The position numbers and the translations under genes were made by a program. 64,000 nucleotides of DNA from Megaustenia siamemsis (lineage: Eukaryota; Mollusca; Gastropoda; Stylommatophora; Ariophantidae), in assembly GCA_032433765.1 (NCBI GenBank), contig JAVIAB010000092.1, positions 62,224,126 through 62,288,125 of the forward strand, written 5' to 3'. Under the pieces are notes generated by a model. That model worked only from the letters and a program-made list of their open reading frames with translations, was not told where the DNA came from and did not search any database. Positions 55,370-64,000 of this stretch are shown piece after piece; the stretch's first letter is position 1, and the number at the start of each line of letters is the position of its first letter.

Positions 55370-56040
55370 AGAAAGATAAAATAACAAACTGTTGGAAATA
55401 ATTTTTTTCTTTACCTTCAGATAAGCTCTGCGAGAACTGATAGACACGGCAGAAACAGAAACTACAGATAAAGCGCTTCGGTCTAACAAATTTTGACAGT
55501 GGGAGTGCTCATCATCTCATCGAATTAGGCTTTCGCAAAAAATAAAAAATACATTTAGTAAATTGAAACAAATATTTTAAGTTTGATATAACAGAACGCC
55601 CATAATAACATGAGACGGGAGATGTGTGTTTGAAATAAATAAAGAAAGAAATAAAGAAATTAACCAACAAGGCCAAGATCGTTGGCTCAAGATGCAAACA
55701 TTATCCAAGAAACACATATTTATCAGAGTTGGAGAGATATATGGCTCTTAATTATTATATGGGGACAAAATTCGGAATATTGAATCAGGGCATGTGCAAT
55801 AAATAAATAAACAAACGTTAGGATCCCTTGATGTCACTGGAATAAGAAAGTAAAAAAAAAATATAAGATAAGTGAGAATCCATAAGAAAACAAACGTATA
55901 TGCTATTGAAAGTCAATACGCTCAGCATGTTTATCACAAACATTGGAAGAGATAATCTAATCTTGGACACATTGTGTATAGATGATGCTTAGAGTGCATT
56001 CTAGAAGCGGGTACGATTCGTGGATGTGTGTGTGGTGTGT
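55370..56040. other. Unannotated AT-rich spacer
   Basis: Nothing recognised. Confidence 0.3.
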
Positions 56041-56059
56041 GAAAGAGATAATGAAGAGA

Positions 56060-56505
56060 AGAAAGGAAGGAAGGAAGGAAGGAAGGAAGGACGGAAGGAC
56101 TGAAAAAAGAGGGAGGGAGGCAGGGAGAAGGAAAGGAAGGAATGAAGGAAGGAAGGGAGGATGTGGAGGAGGTGTAGGAGGAGATGAATGGAGAGAAGGA
56201 AGGAATGAAGGAAAGAAGAAAGGAAGGGAGAGAGGGTAGGGTGTAGGAAGGAATGAAGGAAGAAAGAAGGAAGGAAGAAAGGAAGAAAGGAAAGGAAGGA
56301 AGGAAGGAAGGAAGGAGGGAGGGAGGAAGGAAGGAAGGAAGGAAGGAAGGAAAGAAGGAAGGAAGGAAGGAAGGAAGGAAGGAAGGAAGGAAGGAAGGAA
56401 GGAAGGAAGGAAGGAAGGAAGGAAGGAAGGAAGGAAAGGAAGGAAGGAAGGAAGGAAGAAAGGAAGGAAGGAAGGAAGAAGGAAGGAAGGAAGGAAGGGA
56501 AATTG
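56060..56505. repeat. (GGAA)n block
   Basis: About 450 bp of GGAA/GAAG repeats, purest at 56330-56440. The Pro/Ser/Phe/Leu-rich frames on the - strand are artefacts. Confidence 0.98.
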
Positions 56506-56561
56506 AAAGACGTGACAAGAGAAAAAACTAAGAGTAAGAAAGTAAAAGAGATAGAGAGAAA

Positions 56562-56562
<1 letters not shown>

Positions 56563-56615
<53 letters not shown>
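56563..56615. repeat. (GA)n microsatellite
   Basis: About 25 GA units. Confidence 0.97.
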
Positions 56616-56616
<1 letters not shown>

Positions 56617-56619
56617 TGC

Positions 56620-57085
56620 TGGATATTCAAATAGGAAGACATGCAACTTAGCAACAGAACTAGCAGACACCATAAATCAAGGGATAGAGAATTGTGAGAA
56701 CCTACGATTTGCCTATGTCCGTCGGCACGACACCGATGATGATGACAACTATTTCTGGATATTTCAAGGGAAACCATCATGCAACGTCTGGATCACGGCT
56801 GGCGCTTCATTATTTTCAACCGCACCAATCTCCAGAATCGAAAAGCGCGGGCCACTGAACCGGGTTCGGGGGCGAGGTCATGGAGGCACGTGCCCTGCAT
56901 AAGATGACATCTGGGCTAAAGCAGAGACTCAGACAGATAACACACTTATTAAATGTGTCCCTGACTCCTCAGCCATAACTCTTCGACCGACTTCTACAGG
57001 GCTTCTCATGCGACACTGTATGTTTCCCTGTTGAGGATTTTAAATGTGAGAACTTTCAACAAATTATAAGATATCCCATGCAAAA
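56620..57085. other. Unannotated spacer
   Basis: GATGATGATGACAACTAT near 56735 after TGCCTATGTCCGTCGGCACG resembles a LINE-B-type tail, but too little is left to call. The rest is unrecognised. Confidence 0.35.
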
Positions 57086-57089
57086 TTAG

Positions 57090-57545
57090 GAACATCATCA
57101 TCATTATCAAGTACCGGGCCTGCTAGTGAAGATGATCATGTTTTTCCACAACTTTCTATCTCAACAGTTATGTATCATTTCTGATGTTGACCTTCTGCCA
57201 AGCTATTCTCGTAAACTGTCTGGTATCTTTTCTCTTTGCTTCCCTCTATCTCTTCGTCCCTCAATTTTCCCATTTGTTACAATATTTCCAGTTGTTCTCT
57301 TCTCATTACATGACCCAAAAATGATGATTGTTTCTTCCTAATCTTGGAAATTAGCTATCTTTTTGCCCTAGCCTCTTTCAGAACTTTTCATTACTCTTCT
57401 TAGCTGTCCATTGTATTCTCAACATTTTTCTGTAAAACCACATTTCTACAGACTCCGGTGATTTTCTTATCTATTTTCCCATTATCCATGATTCACATCC
57501 ATATGTTAAGACAGCCTCTACATAACATTTAAGAACTTTTATTCT
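57090..57545 (-). pseudogene. LINE-B 3' end
   Basis: Reverse of the LINE-B tail (CATCATCATCATTATCAAGT), GATGATCATGTTTTTCCACA, CTCTTTGCTTCCCTCTATCT and CATTACTCTTCTTAGCTGTC, ending at CATAACATTTAAGAACTTTT. A short AAATTAG match on both sides may be a TSD. Confidence 0.85.
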
Positions 57546-57607
57546 GGTTAAATTAGTATATTAAGGGAAAAATACAGATACATAATTTATACCCGAGTCG
57601 TGTTCGT

Positions 57608-57700
57608 AACCCTATGCTATAGTCATGAGTACACCTGCGTGAAAGACATCGCCAATGATAGCTATCTTTTTTAGATAGCCTAGTTGGACGTGTCCTCTAA
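57608..57700. repeat. Repeat shared in inverse orientation with 44380-44500
   Basis: CCCTATGCTATAGTCATGAG and TACACCTGCGTGAAAGACAT, then AGTTGGACGTGTCC; the reverse complement appears near 44447-44500. Here it lies directly before a SINE-6. Confidence 0.8.
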
Positions 57701-57804
57701 CGTTTGATTCCTCGTGGCAAGACGCTGTGCCGAAAAGTACGGTATGATCCTGCTTTGGATCATCTATTTTTTTTTTTGTTTTCTTTGTGTTGATGATTGT
57801 GATA

Positions 57805-58010
57805 TTTTTTCCGAGTGTTATAAACATATCTCTTCCCCTGAACATTTTTTTCCCGAGTGTTATAAACATATCTCTTCCCCTGACATTTTTTCCCGAGTGT
57901 TATAAACATATCTCTTCCCCTGACATTTTTTTTCCCGAGTGTTATAAACATATCTCTTCCCTGACATTTTTTTCCCAGTGTTATAAACATATCTTTCCCT
58001 GAAAAATTGT
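57805..58010. repeat. 41-43-bp tandem repeat, 5 units, inside SINE-6
   Basis: CCGAGTGTTATAAACATATC plus TCTTCCCCTGACATTTTTTTC, five times, with small deletions. Confidence 0.95.
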
Positions 58011-58012
58011 TT

Positions 58013-58333
58013 TCCCGTTCGCCAGCTTTGACTTCTGACGAAGCCCCTAGAGACTAGGAATTGAATTTTGCGTGCTAATCCATTTCTCCCTGGCAGCCGT
58101 GTGCACAGGGATCCCTCGCCGCACAGGCAGATAACTCCGACTTCGGAGGTACTCATATTTTTTTCCGTCGATGAGTAATTAGCGTTTCAAGCCGGGCCTC
58201 GCTGCTGAGACCAGGAGTGGTTGCCGCAGAGAGTAATCATAAATAAAAATCCCAACCGATGATAGCCGGGATTTGAACCACAACCTCTCTGTCTCAAGGC
58301 CGGCGTCTTGCCTCGAGACCAAACAGTCCCCTT
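58013..58333 (-). mobile_element. SINE-3 (tRNA-derived)
   Basis: The - strand starts GGGGACTGTTTGGTCTCGAG, B box GTGGTTCAAATCCCGGC. It continues CTCTGCGGCAACCACTCCTG, GAGTACCTCCGAAGTCGGAG, GTGCACACGGCTGCCAGGGA and AAAGCTGGCGAACGGG. Collinear over about 320 bp with 63638-63970. CTGAAAAATTG and CTGAAATAATT on either side may be a decayed TSD. Confidence 0.88.
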
Positions 58334-58399
58334 CCACTGAAATAATTTATCGCCTCGGAAGTTTCCCTGCTTAGTAATATTCATTTATTATTATTTCTC

Positions 58400-58960
58400 T
58401 ATCTGGTAAATTAAGTAAATTTCCCTTCTGCTAGAGGTGTTTAATGGGAATATAGTCTTTGTATCAGCCTGCCTGTTTGTTCTAGCAAAGACCATTATGT
58501 AAGTAATTGTGAAAACTGCGAGAAGGAGAGGTAGGTAGAGAAACAGATGGGAAATAACAATAAATAATGAGCAAGTCTCGACTTTGCAGGGTTCCAAAGA
58601 ATGACAAAAATAGTGAGAGACAGAGAAATTTGACGAAGTCTGTAAGACGAAAGAGGAAGAAAGAGTTAGTATCCATATTATTGCTTGTCTATGTAAGCAT
58701 CTATTAGTGACGTGATCGATTTCATCACAAGCAATCCCACGTGCACATAGGAAATCTCAGGTACCCATTTTCAGATTATAGTAAACCCGAAGTCGTGTAG
58801 GTCCAAAAATTTCGGCACATTTGAGAATTGACTTGGACCCTCGTGGTCAGAGGAGAAACGCTTACAAAAACGCCAAATGGGCAAATGTATAAACAACTTA
58901 AAATACGAGACACACATACACACAGACGCGCACACACAAATATGTACGGAGACGCCCGAC
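58400..58960. other. Unannotated spacer
   Basis: Short CA-rich tract near 58905-58945; nothing else recognised. Confidence 0.3.
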
Positions 58961-58964
58961 AGCA

Positions 58965-59280
58965 ACAGGGCTGAATGTCGTCAACGACTCATAGCTGATG
59001 GCTTGGGATTTTTGAACCAGAACTACCCAGACTGCACCTCTTCGCAGGTGCCGCTAGTAACAGACTAACTTATCTAGTCTGGCTAAGTGAAAAGGGATCC
59101 AGAGAGAAGCCAATCAGGTACTCAAAAATACCACACTGAAGTCGGATATGTTGTACCAAAAGGCGCAAATATCACAGTTATACAATAAACCACAACACAA
59201 CGCAAACACGATAATATAACGTCCTTTTCAGAGCAAATAAGGAAGAGATCTAACCTTTAGTTCTCAGGTGAACACAAACG
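58965..59280 (+). repeat. Interspersed repeat SINE-4, diverged
   Basis: GTCGTCAACGACTCATAGCT, CTAGTAACAGACTAACTTAT, AAAATACCACACTGAAGTCG, AAAAGGCGCAAATATCACAG; same order as 13505-13885. Confidence 0.83.
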
Positions 59281-59413
59281 AACGAACAAACACAAAATAA
59301 TATCTGAGTTGTCCACAAGCAAGATGGATGAATAGATCGGAGGTTGGTTGTTCCCGTTTTATCGCTCTTTAGAATTCAGATCAATAAATCTACAATGAAA
59401 GTCACAAAATTAA

Positions 59414-59416
<3 letters not shown>

Positions 59417-59487
<71 letters not shown>
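59417..59487. repeat. (AT)n microsatellite
   Basis: AT/TA run with one phase change. Confidence 0.97.
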
Positions 59488-59493
<6 letters not shown>

Positions 59494-59504
59494 ATAAGAT
59501 ATAA

Positions 59505-59815
59505 AAGAGACGAATGTTGAGAATACCATAGACAGCTAAGAAGAATAATGAAAACGTTTTGAAAGAGGCCAAAGCAAAGAGAGAGCTAATTGCCAATATT
59601 AAGAAAAATAATCATCATTTCTTTGGCCATGAAATGAGACGGGAACTTGGGAAATTGAGAGACGAAGTGATAGAGGGAAGCAAAGAGAAAAAGATACCAG
59701 ACACATTAAGAGAATGGCTTGGCCGAAGGTCAACAACAGGAATGATAAATGACTGTCGAAAATGAAAAGTTGTGGAGATTCATGGTCACCAACGCCAGCA
59801 GGCATGATATTTGAT
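59505..59815 (+). pseudogene. LINE-B 3' end between two AT microsatellites
   Basis: ERFEEAKAKRELIANIKKNN-like frame (from 59559: KEAKAKRELIANIKKNNHHF, GHEMRRELGKLRDEVIEGSK, RRSTTGMINDCRK), ending in TTTGATGAT. Confidence 0.87.
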
Positions 59816-59816
59816 G

Positions 59817-59905
<89 letters not shown>

Positions 59906-59907
59906 AT
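59816..59907. repeat. (AT)n microsatellite
   Basis: AT run starting directly at the LINE-B tail; probably grown from it or the target. Confidence 0.96.
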
Positions 59908-60162
59908 AGCTTTGCTCTTAAACAGGTTGACCATACGTGCCGTTGTAAACGGGACAATAAATGTCAGTTTTTGTCCCGTTTTTAACAAAAATTATGAATA
60001 TACTTTAAAATAAGTCTGTTATAAACCATAACATTCAATCGTATAACAATATTATGGACACCAGTAGTTTGTAAAATCATGGACGAATACAATCATAATT
60101 ATGTCATGGAGTGGGAGTTCTTTTACAAGACCGAAATTTGCCTCGTAAGATAAATCTTGGGA

Positions 60163-60510
60163 TTTCTCAGAAGAATGTTGAAAGTTCCCTGGACAGCTAA
60201 AAAGACCAATGAGGAATTCTCAAAGAGGCCAACACAAAACGGGAGCTCCTAAAAAACACCAGAAAGAAACAATCAACATTTTTCGAGCACATCATGCGAA
60301 GAGGAAAGTTTGAATACTTGGTTACAACTGGCAAAATAAAATGAAAGAGAGATCGCGGGCAACAAAGAGAGAAAATACTGGATATCTTGGTGTCGTGGCA
60401 TGAAAAACAGTCAACAACAGAACTGATACGATGCACTGTAGATAGAAGATTGTGGAGGGACATGATCGCCTACGCCAACCGGTATGGTACATGTCGATGA
60501 TGATGAAGAT
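60163..60510 (+). pseudogene. LINE-B 3' end
   Basis: FLRRMLKVPWTAKKTNEEF-type frame, then REDRGQQREKILDILVSWH, TELIRCTVDRRLWRDMIAYA and NRYGTC, and a GATGATGATG tail. Most similar to the copy at 36700-37090. Confidence 0.87.
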
Positions 60511-60707
60511 AAAACTCAAACAGAAACATCGAGGACGTTAATTTTGTGTGGGTTCTGTCAGTGAAGATCAACATTAAGCCTGATAATGTTGCTATCATCA
60601 ACTTATAATAGTAATGTATGTAATTAAACTTTTTGTTTTAAATATTGTCTTGCATTTTCATGAATAAAAAAAAAACATGACATAAATTTACGCTCGTCCC
60701 AGTTTAG

Positions 60708-60978
60708 TAAAAAAAAAAAAAAAAAGTGCTCCCGCCACGCCAAGTGGCGGCGTATAGGAAATATGCTGTTAGTGACTATATATTTTACAGACCTTCGGCA
60801 ATTGCTTTTTGGGGCAATGTGGTCGATTACGCCCATGTCGCTTTACTTTCCCAGAAAAAAAAATCCGGTACCCATTAAAGGCTAGGTGAACCCGGAAGCC
60901 GTTGGTTGGGATCGAACCCTACCTTTTTCCGTTGTAGTCCAGTTCACTAACCACCGACTGAGCTATCGCGGCTCCCAC
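60708..60978 (-). mobile_element. SINE-1
   Basis: Reverse copy. TSD approximately CGTCCCAGTTTAG (60695-60707) and CGTCCCCAGTTTAG (60979-60992). The palindrome is altered to CACGCCAAGTGGCGGCG, and an extra CCGA lies next to the A box. Confidence 0.9.
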
Positions 60979-61434
60979 CGTCCCCAGTTTAGCCGTCTCC
61001 ATATTCCGTTTCTAACTCAAGGATGTATGGTCAGCTTACTCTTATATTGTCATGGACGTAACTTCAAATGTTGAAAGATTGTAATATTTACATTTTGTTT
61101 CCGTATAGCCATGAAACAGTTTACTCAGATTAAAAACAAATAAGAGTTAAATATCTGAACTTACGAAAGTGAATTTACACAGCAGATATAAAAGTATTGC
61201 TGATATTCCTATTGTCTTTTGAAGCTACTGCTATTCGCGTTGAATATTGAATCTACTGCTATTTCTGTTATATATTGAAGATGCTGATCTTTATGTTGTA
61301 TATTGAAGATACTGCTACTTCTGCCAGTCTGTCTTCGACTTTTTGAGTGTTCACCCATTAAATGAACATGGTTGTGTTCTTTATCTAATTTAATGCAAGC
61401 CTGCCACATCTGTTGCTTTCAACATAAGTCCGTT

Positions 61435-61683
61435 TATACTTTTTAACTGTCAGGGCTTCTTTAACGTGCGTATATTCGACTCCGAACTTCATGTTGTTTT
61501 TCCTGTTATTCGACAGAGCTACATATCGGATCTCGCTTTCCAGAAATCAGCGACAAGTAAAGCCACGAAAAAAAACCCCATACACTAGAAGTGAACAACT
61601 AAACTCCCATTAACCCGTGATGGGACTCGAAACCGAGATTTTTTGTCTAGAGCTAACGTCTTCATTGTAGGCCACCCTGTCTC
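61435..61683 (-). mobile_element. SINE-2, diverged
   Basis: The - strand reads GACAGGGTGGCCTACAATGA, B box GGTTTCGAGTCCCATC, TCGTGGCTTTACTTGTCGCT, GCACGTTAAAGAAGCCCTGA and CAGTTAAAAAG. Same block order as 13203-13450. Confidence 0.72.
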
Positions 61684-61733
61684 TGTGATCGCTTAGCTCT
61701 CTTGATGTTTTTCTTTAGTGCAAGCATAATGAG

Positions 61734-61988
61734 TAAAAAAGTAAAGTACCCCTGTCACGCCAAGTGGCGTATAGGGAATATGGTGTTAGTGACCATATAT
61801 TTTACAGACCTTCGGCGCATGATTTTTGGGGTAATGTGGTCGGTATTACGCCCGTGCCGCTTCACTTTCCCGGAAAAAAATCAGGTACCCATTAAAGGCT
61901 GGGTGAACGGAAGCCGTCGGTTGGGATCGAACCCTACCTCCTGTCCTTTGTAGTCCAGTTCACTAACCACTGAGCTATCGCGGCTCCC
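61734..61988 (-). mobile_element. SINE-1
   Basis: Near-consensus reverse copy. Perfect 13-bp TSD CAAGCATAATGAG at 61721-61733 and 61989-62001; probably young. Confidence 0.95.
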
Positions 61989-62004
61989 CAAGCATAATGA
62001 GCTG

Positions 62005-62580
62005 TTCACAATCTTTCTCCAGTCTTCCCTTCTTGTGTTTCAGTTTCTGTGTTAATTTCAATTATTCTTTATTCCATTATTTGATACATTCAATTCATTT
62101 GTCTCTTTTGTCTATCTGTACACTTCCTACCTATCACGAAACACTGTGTAATAGTTCTGGTGAAACCGTTATATCTTGTGATATGCCCGAACCAACCCGT
62201 ACCTTGAACTTCTTCGAAAAATCATCATAGAAACTAAGCATCAAGACTGCCCAGCAACATATAAGGTGGCAGGGAAACAAATATTAAATTTAACTACACT
62301 GCAGATACTTGGGAGTCTGGTTGTGGGACGGTGTTCTTCATTATAATTATCCATTAAACTCAGTGAACCACGTACACATTCCCATTGTTACTGAATCGAT
62401 CGGATAGTGTAAGGCTGGTATAAAACCAACGTTCACTTTATCCCCGAGCCATTGCGATAGTCGATCCGCTACTGACATTCACAGGATCATCATTAATGCA
62501 TGCAAAAGTCACATGATGACTGTGGTATTGAAATCAAAGAGTTTCTTCAAATGTACATTTATTAACATTATTTACGGTTT
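62005..62580. other. Unannotated spacer
   Basis: Nothing recognised. Confidence 0.3.
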
Positions 62581-62587
62581 CGTCCCG

Positions 62588-62685
62588 TGTGTGTGAGTGT
62601 GTGTGTGTATGTGTGTGTGGTATGTGTGTGGGTTTGCATGTGTGGGTTTGTATGTGTGGGTTTGTATGTGTGGGTTTGTATGTGC
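62588..62685. repeat. (GT)n and 16-bp GTGTGGGTTTGTATGT repeats
   Basis: GT-rich stretch passing into about four GGGTTTGTATGTGT units. Confidence 0.93.
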
Positions 62686-62833
62686 TTTGTTGAACAGACA
62701 GACAATCACTGATTTCCGTGACCACTTTCTTCTTCTTCTTCAACTCTCGAACTTAACATGACGTAAGTGTGGCGTTATTTGTGCCAACAAGCTTCTGCGT
62801 CTTTTAGACCAAATTCTTTATTTTGTCCAATAA

Positions 62834-63092
62834 AAAAAAAAATGTAAAGTACCCCCGTCACGCCAAGTGGCGTATAGGGAATATGGTGTTAGTGACCATA
62901 TATTTTACAGACCTTCGGCACATGATTTTCGGGGTAATGTGGTCGGTATTACGCCTGCGCCGCTTTACTTACCCAGAAAAAAAATCCGGTATCTATTAAA
63001 GGCTGAGTGAACCGGAAGTCGTCAGTTAGATCGAACTCTACCTCTTGCCCTTTGTAGTCCAGTTCACTAACCACTGAGCTATCGCGGCTCCC
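62834..63092 (-). mobile_element. SINE-1
   Basis: Reverse copy. TSD TTATTTTGTCCAATAA (62818-62833) and TTATTTTGTCCAGTAA (63093-63108), one mismatch. Confidence 0.94.
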
Positions 63093-63254
63093 TTATTTTG
63101 TCCAGTAATATATATTTTTCTTTTCCAAGCTTCCCTTTCCATTGTTGAACAATGACTAACCAACAGAAAGAGACGAACGTTTCATTTAACACTCACAACT
63201 TTACATATCAGCATAAACACACACACCAAGACATAGACAAATACACACAAACAG

Positions 63255-63425
63255 AAGATGATAAAGTAAAAAAAAAAGTGATGAAAATACACACAAAGAG
63301 GACAAAAAATGAAACAAAAAAGTGCAAAAAATACACACAAAGAGGAAAAAAATGAAACAAAAAAGTGCAAAAAATACACACAAAGAGGAAAAAAATGAAA
63401 CAAAAAAGTGCAGAAAATACACACA
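63255..63425. repeat. 42-bp tandem repeat, about 3.5 units
   Basis: AAGTGCAAAAAATACACACA plus AAGAGGAAAAAAATGAAACAAA. Both strands give open frames because the period is a multiple of 3. Confidence 0.93.
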
Positions 63426-63637
63426 AGCAGAAAGAAATTACATTTTAAAAGTGCTGAATAAAACGGCAGGGTCAAATATGCACCTTTCGTTATAGCATCG
63501 TGCCAACAGACAAGTATGTCATCTGTCTTTGTTTTATCTGGTTTTTTTTCCAATTTTATTTTTTCTTCTTCTACTTATTTTTATTCTTCTGCTGCTGCTG
63601 CTGCTACAAAATAACACCTGTAGACATCAATATGAAT

Positions 63638-63972
63638 GGGGGAACTGATTGGTCTCGACGCAAGACGCCGGCATCGGGAAAGAGAGGTTGTGGGTTCAAA
63701 TCCCGGCTGCACCAGCTAGGGTTTTTATTTATGATTTTTTTCTCTCCGGCAACCACCGCTGGGCTCAAAAGCGAGGCCCGATTTGAAACGTCAATTACTC
63801 ATTGATGGAAAAAAAATATGAGTACCTCCGTAGTCGGAGTTGTCTACCTGTGCGGCGAGGGACCCCTGTGCACACGGCTGCCAGTGAAAAATGGATTAAC
63901 ACGCAAAATTCAGTTCCTAGTCTCTAGGGACTTCGTCAGAGGTCAAAGCTGGCGAACGAAAAAAAAAATATG
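63638..63972 (+). mobile_element. SINE-3 (tRNA-derived), full length
   Basis: GGGGGAACTGATTGGTCTCG head, B box GGGTTCAAATCCCGGC. Body and end match 58333-58013 through GAGTACCTCCGTAGTCGGAG, GTGCACACGGCTGCCAGTGA and AAAGCTGGCGAACGA, and it finishes in an A-run. Confidence 0.9.
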
Positions 63973-64000
63973 AATAAGACCAAAGAAAGCGTTCAGATAA

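Larger units (their letters stand above)
57705..58400 (+). mobile_element. SINE-6 with internal expansion and nested SINE-3
   Basis: The head (CGTGGCAAGACGCTGTGCCG; B box GTATGATCC) and 3' end (TTATCGCCTCGGAAGTTTCC at about 58347) match 54833-55025. In between, the CCGAGTGTTATAAACATATC segment is in five tandem copies and a reverse SINE-3 is inserted. Confidence 0.78.

Noticed and set aside
56060..56505. Pro/Ser/Phe/Leu-rich ORFs of 190-260 aa on the - strand
   Set aside because: Translations of (GGAA)n and (GA)n; no independent coding sign.
485..63970. Functional tRNA genes at the many box A/B motifs
   Set aside because: Each tRNA-like head is followed by a shared SINE body and often flanked by TSDs; cloverleaf stems are imperfect.

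Overview
This window is nuclear DNA of an animal. Identifiable coding sequence is interrupted by GT-AG introns, and the rest is a dense, layered mass of retroposons, DNA-transposon relics and tandem repeats. The repeat style (many tRNA-derived SINEs, LINEs with a C-terminal zinc-ribbon-like 'GHVMRR...GRPRETLRR' tail, large AT-rich minisatellites) suggests a lophotrochozoan, most likely a mollusc. That taxonomic guess is an inference from style only.

The one confidently identified host gene is the 3' half of an EXD2 (exonuclease 3'-5' domain-containing 2) orthologue on the + strand. Five exons (184-334, 2088-2253, 2566-2763, 3641-3766, 6504-6693) join in perfect phase and end at a stop at 6691-6693. 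The exonuclease-domain exons must lie to the left of the window. Its introns are filled with a SINE-1, a SINE-2, a TTAA-type MITE relic, a LINE-C relic and two 5'-truncated LINE-A copies. Just after the stop codon lies an antisense LINE-A copy with an uninterrupted 599-codon reverse-transcriptase frame.

Layout: 0-9 kb, EXD2 and LINE-A; 9-13 kb, LINE-B, a second MITE and a Tc1/mariner transposase relic split by a composite SINE; 13-21 kb, SINEs, microsatellites and SINE-in-SINE nesting; 21.2-24.4 kb, a hAT transposase relic running into a 2.5-kb minisatellite of 39-bp units; 25-34 kb, an old LINE-A, a composite SINE with transduced flank and a second 39-bp minisatellite; 34-38.5 kb, a LINE-B relic carrying nested LINE-A and SINE-1 insertions, then a 19-bp minisatellite; 38.5-49 kb, a short unexplained open frame, a minisatellite that grew inside a SINE-2, and LINE-B copies nested in one another; 49-54 kb, successive minisatellites (42, 35, 53, 39 and 14 bp); 54-64 kb, SINE families, a GGAA block and more LINE-B tails.

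Apart from EXD2 there is no operon-like or pathway-like organisation. The interest lies in the transposon stratigraphy, which can be read directly from target-site duplications (TSDs): SINE-1 ends in a T-run rather than poly(A), some SINE-1 copies moved together with foreign flanking DNA, and minisatellites were born inside SINEs. Family names (SINE-1 to SINE-6, LINE-A to LINE-E) are local labels used only for this window. Boundaries given with TSDs were read base by base; the other repeat boundaries are approximate.
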